Assembly: GCA_914767715.1 (NCBI GenBank)
Contig: OU612070.1
Span: 18,156,025-18,220,024, forward strand
Direction: 5' to 3'
DNA: 64,000 nucleotides
DNA from: Membranipora membranacea
Lineage: Eukaryota; Bryozoa; Gymnolaemata; Cheilostomatida; Membraniporidae
In this document: one piece after another, positions 29,101-37,318 of the stretch
Layout of the letters: each line of letters starts with the position of its first letter
Position numbering within the stretch: the first letter of the stretch is position 1
The notes under the pieces: model-generated
The model's input: the letters and a program-made list of their open reading frames with translations, nothing else
Database searches by the model: none
Told to the model about the DNA's origin: nothing
Program-made: the position numbers and the translations under genes

Positions 29101-32100
29101 TTCATTCTGCGCATGCTCAGCTCTGGGCATGAGCTGATCTCTGCAAAATTGAGCCTCGGAATTCCGAAGCCATCTGATTGGCTACCTGCTCTGGTAGCAC
29201 ACTAACAAATGCGTGCGGAATTGTTATAAAGAGTTATCTTCTATTGTCACTATTAGCTAAAGTTGACTGGCAATTTATGCAGGGGGTGTCCTATCTCCTC
29301 AGACCAAAAATGCAATTAGAACCCAGACTAAACTCATTGTTCTTGCACATGCGCAAATTCAAGTCACGCATGATACATACTTAGCCTTACGACATTCTCT
29401 TTGTGGTAATGATAGTCTAGTTTATCAGTGATCTACATGCCCAGTCAGATCACGAGAGTCAGTATGATAAATCTTCACCTAATACCTATGAGAACTGAGC
29501 CAGCAATTTAATGGTAAACAAAGGTGATCATTTCTATTCTAGACAAACAGTGCACCTGATGGATCCTGTGATTCCAAATCAGTAGCACTCTAACATTGTC
29601 TGTGTTATTGTACCACTATTGGATAGACCATAGACTTAATGATAAACCTAGACAGGACACCATATACAGCTGAAGTGACGTAACGTAACGTAACGTCATT
29701 GGAAGGTGTAGCAGCAATGATGCTATAATTTGTTTACTGTCCATAATCCAGGTTTTTTGTACATAACTCAATCAATTTTGATCGGATTTTGAATTTGAAA
29801 GTTGCTTTACAATCAGCAGCATCTTGTCATCAACTTGATGCTGTTTCCTCTTCAAAGAAATTTTTTGCCTAAAACTAGTATCAAACTGTTCAGGGTAAGC
29901 TGCTAAATCTATTGTAATTTTCAAACTCAAAATCCAATCAAAATTGATCGAGTTAACGGCAAAAAACCTGGATTTTGGACAGTAAAGCAATGAAAGCATC
30001 ATTGTTTCTACACCTTCCAACGTTGTTAAGTCGCTAACAATTAAATGCCTCAGTGCCTCGATACTCATGCTCCATATAGTGTTCTGTCTAGGTTTAATAT
30101 TAAGGCTATGGAATAGACCCATGTGCTGGTGTTTTGGTTTTGTTTGGCTGATGGGTTTTGGTTTGTTATTGTGCAGAGTTGCCTGTTTAAACCATCACAC
30201 CCAACCTGAGGAGATAACTTCAAGTTGTTGGACTGGATTCCAGTCTACTTGGAATGGGTGAATCTTTTATTGATTTTTCATTTAAATCTTTTCTTCAACT
30301 TTGAAACACTCAATTCTTCAATCTTTGATAAAATATGTTGGGAGCCCCTTTGATGGCACACATCAGGCAAATGAAATGTAATCAGGGGAGTCTTTCAATT
30401 AGAAAGAGTGATGATCTACTAAAGCAAATTATTGCTCACTTGGTCTTTCAATTAGACAAGTTCATTCTCATATCGCTCACTCCGAATGTATATAGCTCCA
30501 TCAATGACTGAGCGATTTGAAAGCGAGAGCCTAGGAGGTATTGCTCACTCACTGAGTGAGCGATCATGTTGCAATTTTGGCTGTTTCAAATTTAAAGACT
30601 CCCTAGTATAATCAAGGAGAGACCCTAATACACCTTGATAAAATAAGCACACCCCAGGGGCGTATTGAGTTTATTATTGAACCCCAGATCTGCGCGTAAA
30701 AAATTTTGATCTGGGATTGACAAGTAAAATCTGGGGTAGAAAAGATCTGGGGTTGAGCTCGTTGATCTGGGGTTGAATTCCAACTTGGCGAGAAGAGAGG
30801 TCTACTCTTCTTCCCCACCCCACAGACCCCCCACAACCAGTATAATAAGGTGGCCTGTGCCCCGAGGCAGTCAAGGGCCAACTAGTAATATGTAGTGACA
30901 ATGTAGTTGTACTCAGCAGTATCAATCATGTATGTAATTTGGACTGACCGCCATGGGGTGAGTATTGCACCTTTATTAATATGATGATCTTTTTTGATTT
31001 GGCTTGCAAACATAACTCACTGGGATGTGATGAATAGTGGAATCAACAAGGAGTTAATAAATACTTGGAATGAAGGAAGAATGGCATGCCAAGGCCATTC
31101 ACTGTAGGAATTAGCACAGTTCTGTTAGCTTTATTCGTATTGTAATTGCATAGTAGCTGGAACAGCTTCATTCAGATCCTCATGCTTCATGTGTCCTCTA
31201 AATTGTATTACATTCCGCCAATCAAAAATGTTAAGAGTGCTATAATAGCCAATGAAATATGATTGTAGTCCGGTAACCTGGTATTAACAAGATGGCCGCG
31301 CCCATAGGCCCGGTCAAAGTCATAAGTTAGTGGTGAGTTTGAGCTTATTTTTAGCCTGTACTTATACTTCTCAACCCCAGACTCTTTCTCCTAATCCCAG
31401 ATCTATTCAACCCCCAAAAATCTTGGGTTGTAAATTCAGCCCCAGATAGGCCAGGGGGTCAGGGGTACTCCCTATTACTACACATATTTGTTTGAGGACA
31501 GGACTGTGATTCAGCCATTTCTTCTATTTAGAAGAAAACTTTACATATCATATCATATGCACATGCATTTATCATTAACACAAAACTGAAGTTCTGGGGA
31601 TTATTTTACCTGCAAACTCAACAAACCATTTTTAGTATTAACAAACCATGACAGGTTGAAGGCTTGGTCATTGCTCCTTAGTTGATCCACTGAGTCGAGA
31701 ATTATCACTAGCTTTTGCTTCTTTACACCCTTGGCTTGCTTGATGACATCTTTGAATTTTGTAATCAGTTCCTTGAGACCTGTGAGTAGACAACTTTAAC
31801 TGGTAGCTTTCTGTGACTGAATACAAGCAATGAGTCCCATCTCGATGATACAGTGTGTTGATCAGAGATCTGATTGATTGCATTGATCATGATCAAGTGA
31901 TATAATCATTATAATAACATGGTAGCAAACTGCCAAAGATATTTGGTCAAAGTCATAAACGGTTAAACAGCAGCATCATAGTGTCATTTCCATTTTGTTG
32001 CCCAACCTCCATAGAATACAATTTCTTACTTCGTTGATTCAGGTTTTTAAAATCTTCATCATCACCATCAATAGAGTGCTTCTTTTGATTGACTAGGTGT

Positions 32101-35100
32101 ATTTGACTGATAATGCTGATCAGAAGTTTCTCTATGTCTGAGCTAGATGGCGTTGTTCCAAGAAACCTGAGCACTACGGCAGTCTCATCTCCCTTTAGCC
32201 ATTCTGAGCACTGAAATATCCAGCAACATATATATGATTGAAAATGATCCACCTGCGGTTCAAATATGTAGAAGTATAAAATTCTCAATTTCAGAAATTT
32301 TGCCTCTTGCAAATCACCTAAACTGTGACACTCTTTCAGTGAATGTTCCCATCACAATAATCTGTGCGCCTAAACACTATAAGGCCACAGAATTTCAGTG
32401 TAAGAAGACGCATCTGAATTCGTCAGAGATTGAGCTATTTTATATTGCCATTGCAAGTCATGACTTAGGAGTCCAGCACTGATATTGAATCAAATTGAAA
32501 TTTTTTTATGCTCAGGCTTAGAAGGTATTTCAATGTCCCTGGCGATGGCGACAGGGTTAATTGATTGAAGTTACCATTAAGCAAACCCAAGGTCATCGAG
32601 CCTTACTCAAAAACCATATGAATCTGGCCTGCCTGTTCGAGGGCTGCAATTATCAGACACCGTTAATAATTTAATAAGCTCGGCAATACCTTTGATGCAC
32701 CGTTTTTCATACAACTGCTGTACAGCATGTATAGCACAGTGTTGTTGCATAATGAGGAACGCACTATACTAGAGAGGACATTGAGCCTGCAAGGAATATC
32801 CAATAGTTTCCCGTCTAGAGTAATTCTATGTTCATTGAAATATCACTGGTGGCGGTGAGCTCCTGGACGGTTCAATTACAACTGGTCATGAGAGCAATTT
32901 TTAGTCTTTATCCAAATAAAACATTTACATACTTGTTGTGCTACAGATGCCATGACACTAGTTTTTCCACATCCTGAGTATCCATGTACCACAAGAGGAG
33001 CGTCTGATTGGCCCGTGATATACGCCTTTATCTTGTCGAGAATGTCATTACGAGGTACAACCTTTGACAACTTATCTACACCTTGCTTTGTATGAGATAA
33101 TATCTCACGAGTCAGATCATCATCATGTACAGCCTGGAAAAAGTAGATTAGTTATGAAATATTACCCTCAAGAAAGTATTGAGGCTCTCATGGCCAATTT
33201 ATCTATCAAGGATTCATTCATCATCATCTAGATTCTAGATTGTCGTGATGTGTGTAAGTTCATGCAAAACCATCTTCAAAGCACAATACAAAGTCAACAC
33301 GATACACATTTCCAAATTCAGACCTTAGAAGCAGTGCTCTCATTAGCTGTACAAGTGTCAATTATCTTTTTCGCTTGATTGTAAAAGTCCTGTTCAAGAA
33401 GCTTGAGGTAGTCTGCGTGATCATCATAGTTAATTCTCCCACTTTCACACCAAGGCACTGAGTACTGTTTAATATTTTCAGCTGGCATTGCTTCGGACAA
33501 GCGGGACTTCAAGGATACTAGTAAATCTGTTGAAGTAAAAGTAACATGGATGGCGTGATGAATATGGTTATATCAAATAAAGGAAAGAAAAAATTCAGCT
33601 GCCCTTTACATCTTCATAGTGCCTGGTTAATGGATGTAGGAGCAGCCAAGTTTATGTTGCCACAGCCATTAAAATACGATAACTTAAAGACTCCAGAAGG
33701 ACCACAGCAATACATAGTCTGGCAGCTAGTTCTGCAGTAGTTACGCAATATTTTCACACTTAGAAAATTCGGAGCACTTCTGGGTAAGAATTATGTATAG
33801 TATTAGAAATTGTCCTCTCTTCTGATATATGAGGTATTGATGGGGCGTAGTGATGTACCAGCCCAATAAACTATCACTTCTATCTACTCGAGAGAACTGT
33901 ATAACTTCATAAATGAAGCTATCTACTATTGCAAAATGTCTCCTGATAATGGAACTATATTTATTTTGAGCCTATGTGAAAAGGAATGGTAATTAAAAGT
34001 ATTTTTAAGTGGTAGCTTATTAGGTTGGCACAGCAATAGGCCCCATGGGCATGAACACCTCTTAGCTCTTAGATGAGAAGGGAGGAAAATTTCTAACACT
34101 ATACATAATTTTCACCCACTGCAGAACTAGCTGCCAGACTATATATTGCTGTGGTCCTTCCAAAGTATTTAAGAAATCAACTCAATTGTTCCCGGGCATC
34201 TCACACCTACTGGTTGAAGACTACCCAAAGACTAATGCACGGTATAGTCAGGCAGTTACTTATGTTAAAGTTATGTAAGAATTGCATGGTAAAAGAATTC
34301 AATACTCTACTTAGCATAAATATTTGATGGTGGAAAGAGCGCCTCCCATAAGGGAAGGTTACTCTCATTCTCTGCATTATGATATCATATTGTAGAAAAT
34401 GAGAGTTTCAATAATCTATGCCAAATAGAACATTGAATTTTTTTACAATGAAAATCCAGCATAACTTTATCATTATTGAGATGTTTCACTCTTCAAATAT
34501 TTTGTTTTTTATTTACAATTTACGGTAGTATTCAATTTGACAGTGTAACATTTCACAAATCCCTAGTTGAATACGCATATATACAAACCCTGTGCCTCTG
34601 TGTCTACATCAACTGTATCAGGTTTGAGATCAATGTATCGGCCTGCTCTTTGATGTGATGTATTTATGTTCTCCAAACTTCTCATGAATACCAAAGATCT
34701 GGACTTAGTACTAGAGTGTAACTCATCATCAAGTAAACCTGCGTAGCTCACCTCATCCTCCGTCACTGTCAAACGACAAGCCCGCAACAATCACAATCAT
34801 TCAAACTCTATCTTGTTCATACTTGGTTTGAATACTGCAAATGGAAATTTGCCTGTACTATGCGGGCCAGTACTCAGAAAGTTATTTTATTTTGTAATTG
34901 AATAATTAAATTTTTAAATATTTTGGTCACATGGGATGAAAAACTCACCGACTCACCTTAAATATGCGCAAAGTATAAACAAGATTATACACCATGCATG
35001 TTGAAGATTATTGACACAGATATTTTAATATGTGACGGGTGCCGGATCAGGTGGTGGGATTTTATGATATGTGATGTATGCGGCGGAATCAGGTGAAGGA

Positions 35101-37318
35101 ATGCTAGGACAAAAGGTGACAAGAGGACAGAGCTGATGAGAGGATTATATTGATTTTAAGTGTTTCAATCGAGACTTTCTGATGAAAAATATCACTTGGA
35201 TCACAAAAGAGACTCAAAAATGATGGGTTGTGGGCCCGAATCTCCTGTAGATATTTACTATACTAGCCTTGATTGTCAGGTATGAGAGGAGGTTACGGGT
35301 CTTACCAGATCGGATGTACTGCTGGCATATCTGAGCAGACAACTCTCCATCATTTCTGGCATCAATTGCTGCCATTCTGATCGAGTCATACATGAGAACG
35401 GAGCATTCAGCCCATGTGACATTTCCATTCTCTACAGAGCTACAGTAACAAAAGGATCACTTATATATGGATGAATTTGAACAAAACGATTCATGAATGT
35501 GACGATGTAATAAAAACGAAGCAGTGTTTTTTAATTCGTTTCATTTTTGATGCAATTCCTGTCAATTTGTTTTTAACTCAAACTATAAACCGTTTATAAC
35601 TGGATTAAGAATTAATTTGTGGCACTTCTATTGAGGGTCAACTCATTCCTATGGGATGCAATTATAAGGTTCTAGCAATCTAGCAATCTGTATCATTTCA
35701 CTATAGTGAACCATATTCTTTAATTGCCCATTTCAGTTTTTCAATTTAGGAAAAATATGGTTGTATTGTGGCTGAATGAAAAGTGTAGTATTGATATATA
35801 ACCTGATTGGCTGTAGTATCCTAGATGGTGTCTCGGAGTTTGAATCAAGTTTATACCAAGTATCCAACAATGTCTTGACATCAGATGATCGAACTCTGTT
35901 ATACAGAACAGACCAATCACTCTCAGCTATAGATTTCTTAAGGAATCTGGTTCCATATCGATCGCCAACCAATAACTACAGAGGATAAATATATACTTTC
36001 AATATAAACATTCAATATAAACCAGGGTCATTGATGTCAGTGACAATAATACGGTCAAAGATGAATTTACTATTTTCTTACCCTTTAAATTATTATCAAA
36101 GTATACTGTCATAGCAGTCACACATGAAGATTTCCTTGAATGGTGGTAGGACGTTGATTCAAATAATCATTTGATAAATCATATCTTCAAACAATAATTC
36201 TCCACACTTCTTAGTCTTGTCCAACACGCGCATGTGCATGATATTACCTGATACAGATATAATAACTTACCACAAAATAAGGTCCCGCTGATTCCTCACG
36301 GCAGTTTAAAATCTCACGGAGACAAATATCTGACGTAGAGTGATCATCAGCTGCCTGGTCTTGTACTCCCCACCTCATATCAACCACCTAATGAGCAACA
36401 ATAATACAAAATAAGTCCAGCTCATACCCGCTCTTTAACGTCACATCACCATACTTTTGACACACTTTATTCAGCTAAGTGATCAAAAACACCAGTAGAG
36501 AACTTTAACCACATATGATGTTAGATTCGCGATTATATTTACTTATGTCTGTCTGTTTTTCCAGTTATGACATCATCAAATTTAATCTACACACATAGTT
36601 TCATACCAGTCATCGGTGATCTGTGTGCAATGGCATATACAATCTCTGCAGCACCAATATTTACCTTCTCCACATTCCATTGAAGTACTGGTAACAGAAT
36701 AAAATTACTTCCTATTGTGACGAATATATATATATATATATACATTCATACTTGGATTTGTCTCAGGAAAGACTGCCATCTCTAATCATTCAAAAATAAG
36801 CATTCACCTGGAATTCCTGTTTATACGTTTGCTGACAGTAGTTTTTTAGTTTAGGGAACACTGATGACATCAACATATTCCGTTCTTCTGTCATATCTGA
36901 AGTAAGACAAAGACTAAAAGTTAGATGTCGATTAGTAGTTCAGTGAAGTTTTATTGACTGTATGTTGTTCTCAAGCGCCAAGCAACAGGTATTGACACTA
37001 AACATTTGAGCAAACATCAACAATATTGAATACCCAGCTCGAGCTAATATCTCTTAGCAATAAGAAAACAGCAAGTATAGCATACCAGTAAAGGTTGAGC
37101 TTATGAATAGCCTGATGATATTCTTTTGCTCTTTGGGGACATCTGTCATAGATCCATAAAGTACTTTTAGTTTGACTTTGTTATCGGCAGAGTTGTCTTG
37201 ACTGTTCTCATCATTGACAGATAAATCATCAAGCACATCACTATCATCATCAAGCGAGTCCATAAGATCATCTTCATCACTGATATCATTATCACTGCCT
37301 CCCATGACTGCAACCGGT
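1253..37318 (-). CDS. NACHT and WD-repeat (NWD1/2-like) protein, whole gene model
   Basis: About 37 coding exons, each bounded by AG/GT and in compatible phase, give a protein of about 2,100 residues. Exons in transcript order: 37086-37318 (ATG at 37305), 36808-36896, 36271-36387, 35803-35975, 35306-35439, 34589-34765, 33324-33526, 32933-33133, 32030-32210, 31647-31779, 27262-27445, 26408-26591, 26059-26177, 25693-25841, 25085-25255, 24761-24912, 24333-24569, 21568-21785, 21222-21428, 20570-20710, 19390-19599, 18823-18986, 17979-18196, 17317-17481, 15300-15486, 14311-14479, 13559-13630, 13190-13374, 12493-12625, 8013-8127, about 7490-7755, 6038-6146, about 5042-5205, 2867-3036, 2263-2421, 1917-2093, 1253-1519. 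The order DUF4062, NACHT, helical region, beta-propeller is that of NWD1/NWD2 and related STAND ATPases, which sense a signal through repeats and oligomerise through NACHT. The acceptor at 37319 suggests an upstream 5'UTR exon. The phase from 7755 to 6146 is not solved, so one small exon may be missing. Orthology to NWD1 or NWD2 is not established. Confidence 0.88.
3935..4840. mobile_element. hAT-like DNA transposon, non-autonomous
   Basis: Termini are TAGGGTTGGAACGA on the left and, inverted, TAGGGGTGGAACGA on the right. The element is flanked by a perfect 8-bp target duplication GTGTTGCC (3927-3934 and 4841-4848). TIR sequence and duplication length fit the hAT superfamily. Imperfect inverted repeats with GGATATCCGGATC-like blocks continue inward. 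An open frame inside (3934-4398, minus) resembles no transposase I know. It lies in an intron of the NACHT-WD gene. Confidence 0.85.
5225..5310 (-). repeat. tRNA-like sequence, probable SINE head
   Basis: On the minus strand there is a box A-like TGGTCTGGCGGTTAAGGGG and a box B-like GGTTCGATTCC at about the tRNA spacing. The anticodon arm is degenerate and I see no 7-bp acceptor stem. A tRNA-derived SINE or pseudo-tRNA is more likely than a working tRNA gene. Confidence 0.5.
5440..5730 (+). repeat. diverged copy of the 3' part of the hAT element at 52952-54582
   Basis: Blocks such as ACATAGGGATACAG/ACACAGGGATACAG, CATGTACACAA and GCCTTTTGAGTTGAG recur in the same order as in 54290-54560. The left end of this copy and its target duplication are not recognisable. 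Confidence 0.55.
6340..6900 (-). mobile_element. LINE reverse-transcriptase remnant (C-terminal part)
   Basis: Translating the minus strand across frameshifts gives YLGVQIDSKLHFEKHINSVA near 6720-6780, which matches the conserved block after the RT palm in non-LTR elements. It is followed by FKEALRLGIEVLGVSDNL and CPSGRYQTIKYRSTWGRDSF, the typical C-terminal tail. Several stops show it is dead. It sits in the NACHT-WD intron between exons 6038-6146 and about 7490-7755, where my exon phasing also fails, so the insertion may have displaced a splice site. Confidence 0.7.
8128..10596. other. large intron, left part: no exon recognised
   Basis: No in-phase WD exon is visible. 9560-9640 shares a block (TAGYTGAAGACCTGTGTGTT and surroundings) with 48370-48440, so it belongs to an unclassified dispersed repeat. 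9640-9760 contains degenerate repeats of an ACACCCAGGC motif. Confidence 0.45.
10602..10634. mobile_element. 33-bp TIR-only micro-element
   Basis: CATAGACTTAATAAT and its exact reverse complement are separated by three bases. Near-identical 8-mers flank it: GCATAAGC at 10594-10601 and GCTTAAGC at 10635-10642. Counting flanking bases, the perfect hairpin arms are 20 bp (10597-10616 and 10620-10639). The terminus CATAGACTTAAT is the same as that of the 482-bp element at 29629-30110, so this looks like its two ends with the interior lost. Confidence 0.6.
10644..11940. repeat. 43-bp minisatellite, about 30 copies, with higher-order structure
   Basis: The unit begins CATGTCGTCCCTCGTCAGCA and is 43 bp long. 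Copies differ at a few fixed positions (GTC/ATC, CTC/CTT, CACATC/CTCATC, AGTGAAC/AGTTAAC). A three-unit signature starting at an AGTTAAC junction recurs at about 10811, 11069, 11327 and 11585, exactly 258 bp (6 units) apart. The last units are shortened. 43 is not a multiple of 3, so the array cannot be a constant-frame peptide repeat. It is intronic in the NACHT-WD gene. Confidence 0.95.
12493..21785 (-). CDS. NACHT-WD gene, beta-propeller exons
   Basis: Twelve exons (21568-21785 down to 12493-12625) join without frame error and read as degenerate WD/propeller blades. Examples are KLFQFDYRGMRMVSLDLP, LFCWGCGIFALISLDN, NNLVVIYSMK, KVVWSSHGEKQMDILL, ASLYYLETAEYPVITNIHQA, GNFFISLQGSGYVWDAVTND, SAYLMKRDSFGQNV and VLYDATNFKLVKIFKEI. 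Classic WD dipeptides are rare but the hydrophobic spacing is regular. In this family the C-terminal propeller is the sensor or partner-binding part. Oddities: the exon ending at 21568 needs a weak donor (GTTAAT), and exon 13559-13630 is only 72 nt. Confidence 0.85.
14040..14276 (-). repeat. tRNA-derived SINE
   Basis: The minus-strand head AGGAGGTAGCTCAGTTGGTT carries an intact box A, and CTGGGTTCGAATCTC an intact box B about 45 nt later. It is followed by an unrelated GC-rich body (GGCGCCGAATACGGCGG and onward). The 3' boundary is approximate. It is intronic, just below exon 14311-14479. Confidence 0.7.
15620..16275. mobile_element. MITE family C, copy 1, interrupted by MITE B
   Basis: Imperfect long inverted repeats (ACACTTCTGGGTA and onward on the left, reversed on the right up to CTGCAGAGCTAGCTGCC). 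They match copy 2 at 33683-34172. In copy 2 the right arm runs without interruption through TTTTCACCCA; here MITE B is inserted just after GTACCCA. Boundaries are approximate. Confidence 0.6.
15987..16205. mobile_element. MITE family B, copy 1
   Basis: TIRs CAGGGGGGTCTTTCAATTAG and its inverse bound about 219 bp. The interior has repeated palindromes around CACTCACTGAGTGAG. A reverse-oriented relative lies at 30382-30605. The CAGGG start resembles hAT ends, but I could not find a convincing 8-bp duplication. Confidence 0.75.
17317..17588. repeat. long poly-G run (17557-17588)
   Basis: An almost uninterrupted G tract of more than 25 bases lies about 75 bp above the upper (acceptor) edge of exon 17317-17481. 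On the transcribed minus strand it is C-rich; the plus strand could form a G-quadruplex. Its length in the assembly may be unreliable. Confidence 0.7.
18267..18386. repeat. 12-bp tandem repeat, 10 identical copies
   Basis: GCTGTCTTACAG is repeated ten times with no mismatch, so expansion is recent. It lies in an intron 70 bp upstream (in transcript sense) of exon 17979-18196. Both strands are open (VRQP repeats on minus, LTGC on plus), but this follows from the unit being a multiple of three and is not evidence of coding. Confidence 0.95.
20041..20450 (-). mobile_element. LINE reverse-transcriptase remnant
   Basis: The minus strand reads SKLYHLGIDTRLITSCYKSF, ESILLYHLVVIYSHLS, KHLQ, VVRSAGRLAGD and CPSGRYSTIRYRVNLRKLCF. 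This is the order of blocks after the palm domain in many animal LINEs. It shares the CPSGRY tail with the fragment at 6340-6900. 5'-truncated and frameshifted; intronic. Confidence 0.75.
22227..22659. mobile_element. hAT-like non-autonomous element
   Basis: The ends CAGTGATGGAAATGG and CCATTTCCACCACTG are inverted, and the element is bounded by a perfect 8-bp duplication GTGGTGCT (22219-22226 and 22660-22667). CAGTG termini plus 8-bp duplication are diagnostic of hAT. The interior has CCTATAC repeats near both ends and a GC-rich patch with a G run at about 22362. It has no transposase. Confidence 0.9.
23521..24003. mobile_element. MITE family A, copy 1, long TIRs
   Basis: Inverted arms of about 110 bp start near CATTCTGCGCATGCTCAG, with a 10-bp direct repeat GAATTATTTG on both sides (23511-23520, 24004-24013). 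The internal GAGTCAGTATG block (to about 23894) is where copy 2 ends. A 9-11 bp duplication points to a Mutator-like mobiliser. Intronic. Confidence 0.85.
24333..27445 (-). CDS. NACHT-WD gene, NACHT C-terminal part and helical region
   Basis: Exons 27262-27445, 26408-26591, 26059-26177, 25693-25841, 25085-25255, 24761-24912 and 24333-24569 join in phase. The first carries LPTTLSPNVKFIISTLPD, the conserved NACHT block after Walker B. It is followed by LTEGQRKAITANF, LPPLYIKLVFD, ISQAELEDVLSIDDEYL, YQYHIPPVRRIPPSLWVRI and HCFVTLSDYFTGKW, all recognisable landmarks of the winged-helix and helical region of NWD-type proteins. LRYVAPQHTR and FNARKINVLGQIW lead into the propeller. This is one of the best-conserved parts of the gene and anchors the family call. 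Exon 26408-26591 has a partial inverted copy at 28123-28234. Confidence 0.92.
26872..27045 (+). repeat. tRNA-derived SINE
   Basis: The head GGTGAGATGGCGCAATCGGT holds box A and GTGGGTTCGAGTTCC holds box B, followed by an AT-richer tail ending near AAATAAACTATACACATC. The extra arm between the boxes suggests a Leu/Ser-type ancestor. Intronic, opposite in strand to the host gene. Confidence 0.65.
27106..27137. mobile_element. 32-bp TIR-only micro-element
   Basis: CATAGAGTTCTCCCC faces TAGGGGATAACTCTAT, forming a near-perfect palindrome. Flanking 8-mers GCTCAAAT and GCTCAAAC look like a target duplication with one change. The terminus CATAGAGTT is the same as that of the large element at 49250-51933. 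Confidence 0.6.
28123..28234 (+). pseudogene. inverted copy of part of exon 26408-26591
   Basis: About 107 nt, from TAACAGCTAATTTC to CATATACCTGAG, match the reverse complement of 26454-26567 with no difference I could find, then lose one G and diverge. It lies in the intron between exons 31647-31779 and 27262-27445, antisense to the host transcript. It is an exon fragment, not an exon in its own right, because it has no splice signals in frame. Confidence 0.9.
29104..29466. mobile_element. MITE family A, copy 2
   Basis: Homologous to 23531-23894 of copy 1 (ATTCTGCGCATGCTCAG to GAGTCAGTATG) with only scattered changes. It has its own 10-bp target duplication ATAAATCTTC (29094-29103, 29467-29476). 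It lacks the right inverted arm of copy 1. Intronic. Confidence 0.85.
29629..30110. mobile_element. MITE family D, long imperfect TIRs
   Basis: Starts CATAGACTTAATGATAAACC and ends with the inverse of a close variant. The arms pair over most of the element (ACTGTCCATAATCCAGG with CCTGGATTTTGGACAGT). Flanks GGATAGAC and GAATAGAC differ at one base, consistent with an 8-bp duplication. The end sequence is shared with the micro-element at 10602. Confidence 0.75.
30382..30605. mobile_element. MITE family B, copy 2 (reverse orientation)
   Basis: CAGGGGAGTCTTTCAATTAG on the left, AAATTTAAAGACTCCCTAG on the right, and the same CACTCACTGAGTGAG palindrome as copy 1, but in the opposite orientation. 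Ends are more diverged than in copy 1. Confidence 0.7.
30650..31480. repeat. degenerate repeat with TCTGGGGTT blocks
   Basis: Several GATCTGGGGTTGA-type blocks on the left (30680-30775) face inverted CAACCCCAGA blocks on the right (31370-31460). This suggests an old element with inverted ends. No target duplication or coding sequence is recognisable. A CAAGATGGCCGC motif at about 31288 resembles a YY1 site. Confidence 0.4.
31647..37318 (-). CDS. NACHT-WD gene, DUF4062 and NACHT ATPase exons
   Basis: The predicted start (37305) opens an acidic N-terminus (SDEDDLMDSLDDDSDVLDDL). Then IIRLFISSTFTD joins MTEERNMLMSSVFPKL, and VVDMRWGVQ, CLREILNCREESAGPYFV and LLVGDRYGTRF follow. This is the DUF4062 signature that precedes NACHT in NWD/TEP1-type proteins. 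Exon 32933-33133 holds Walker A GYSGCGKTS; 32030-32210 holds VVLRFLGTTPSSSDIEKLL; 31647-31779 holds Walker B KLVIILDSVDQL. The key P-loop Lys, Thr and Walker B Asp are present, so nucleotide binding is expected. All ten exons join in phase. Two donors (exons 34589-34765 and 31647-31779) are GTTTGT, which is weak but required by the frame and by the family consensus across the junction. Confidence 0.93.
33683..34172. mobile_element. MITE family C, copy 2
   Basis: Inverted arms AAGGACCACAGCAATA and TATTGCTGTGGTCCTT with CTGGCAGCTAGTTCTGCAG further in. The outermost CTTAAA and TTTAAG also pair. About 490 bp, with no clear target duplication. It marks the uninterrupted form of the element split by MITE B at 15987-16205. 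Intronic. Confidence 0.75.

Noticed and set aside
29690-29700. cAMP-response element (TGACGTAACGTAACG)
   Set aside because: It lies within a MITE arm and no promoter is nearby.
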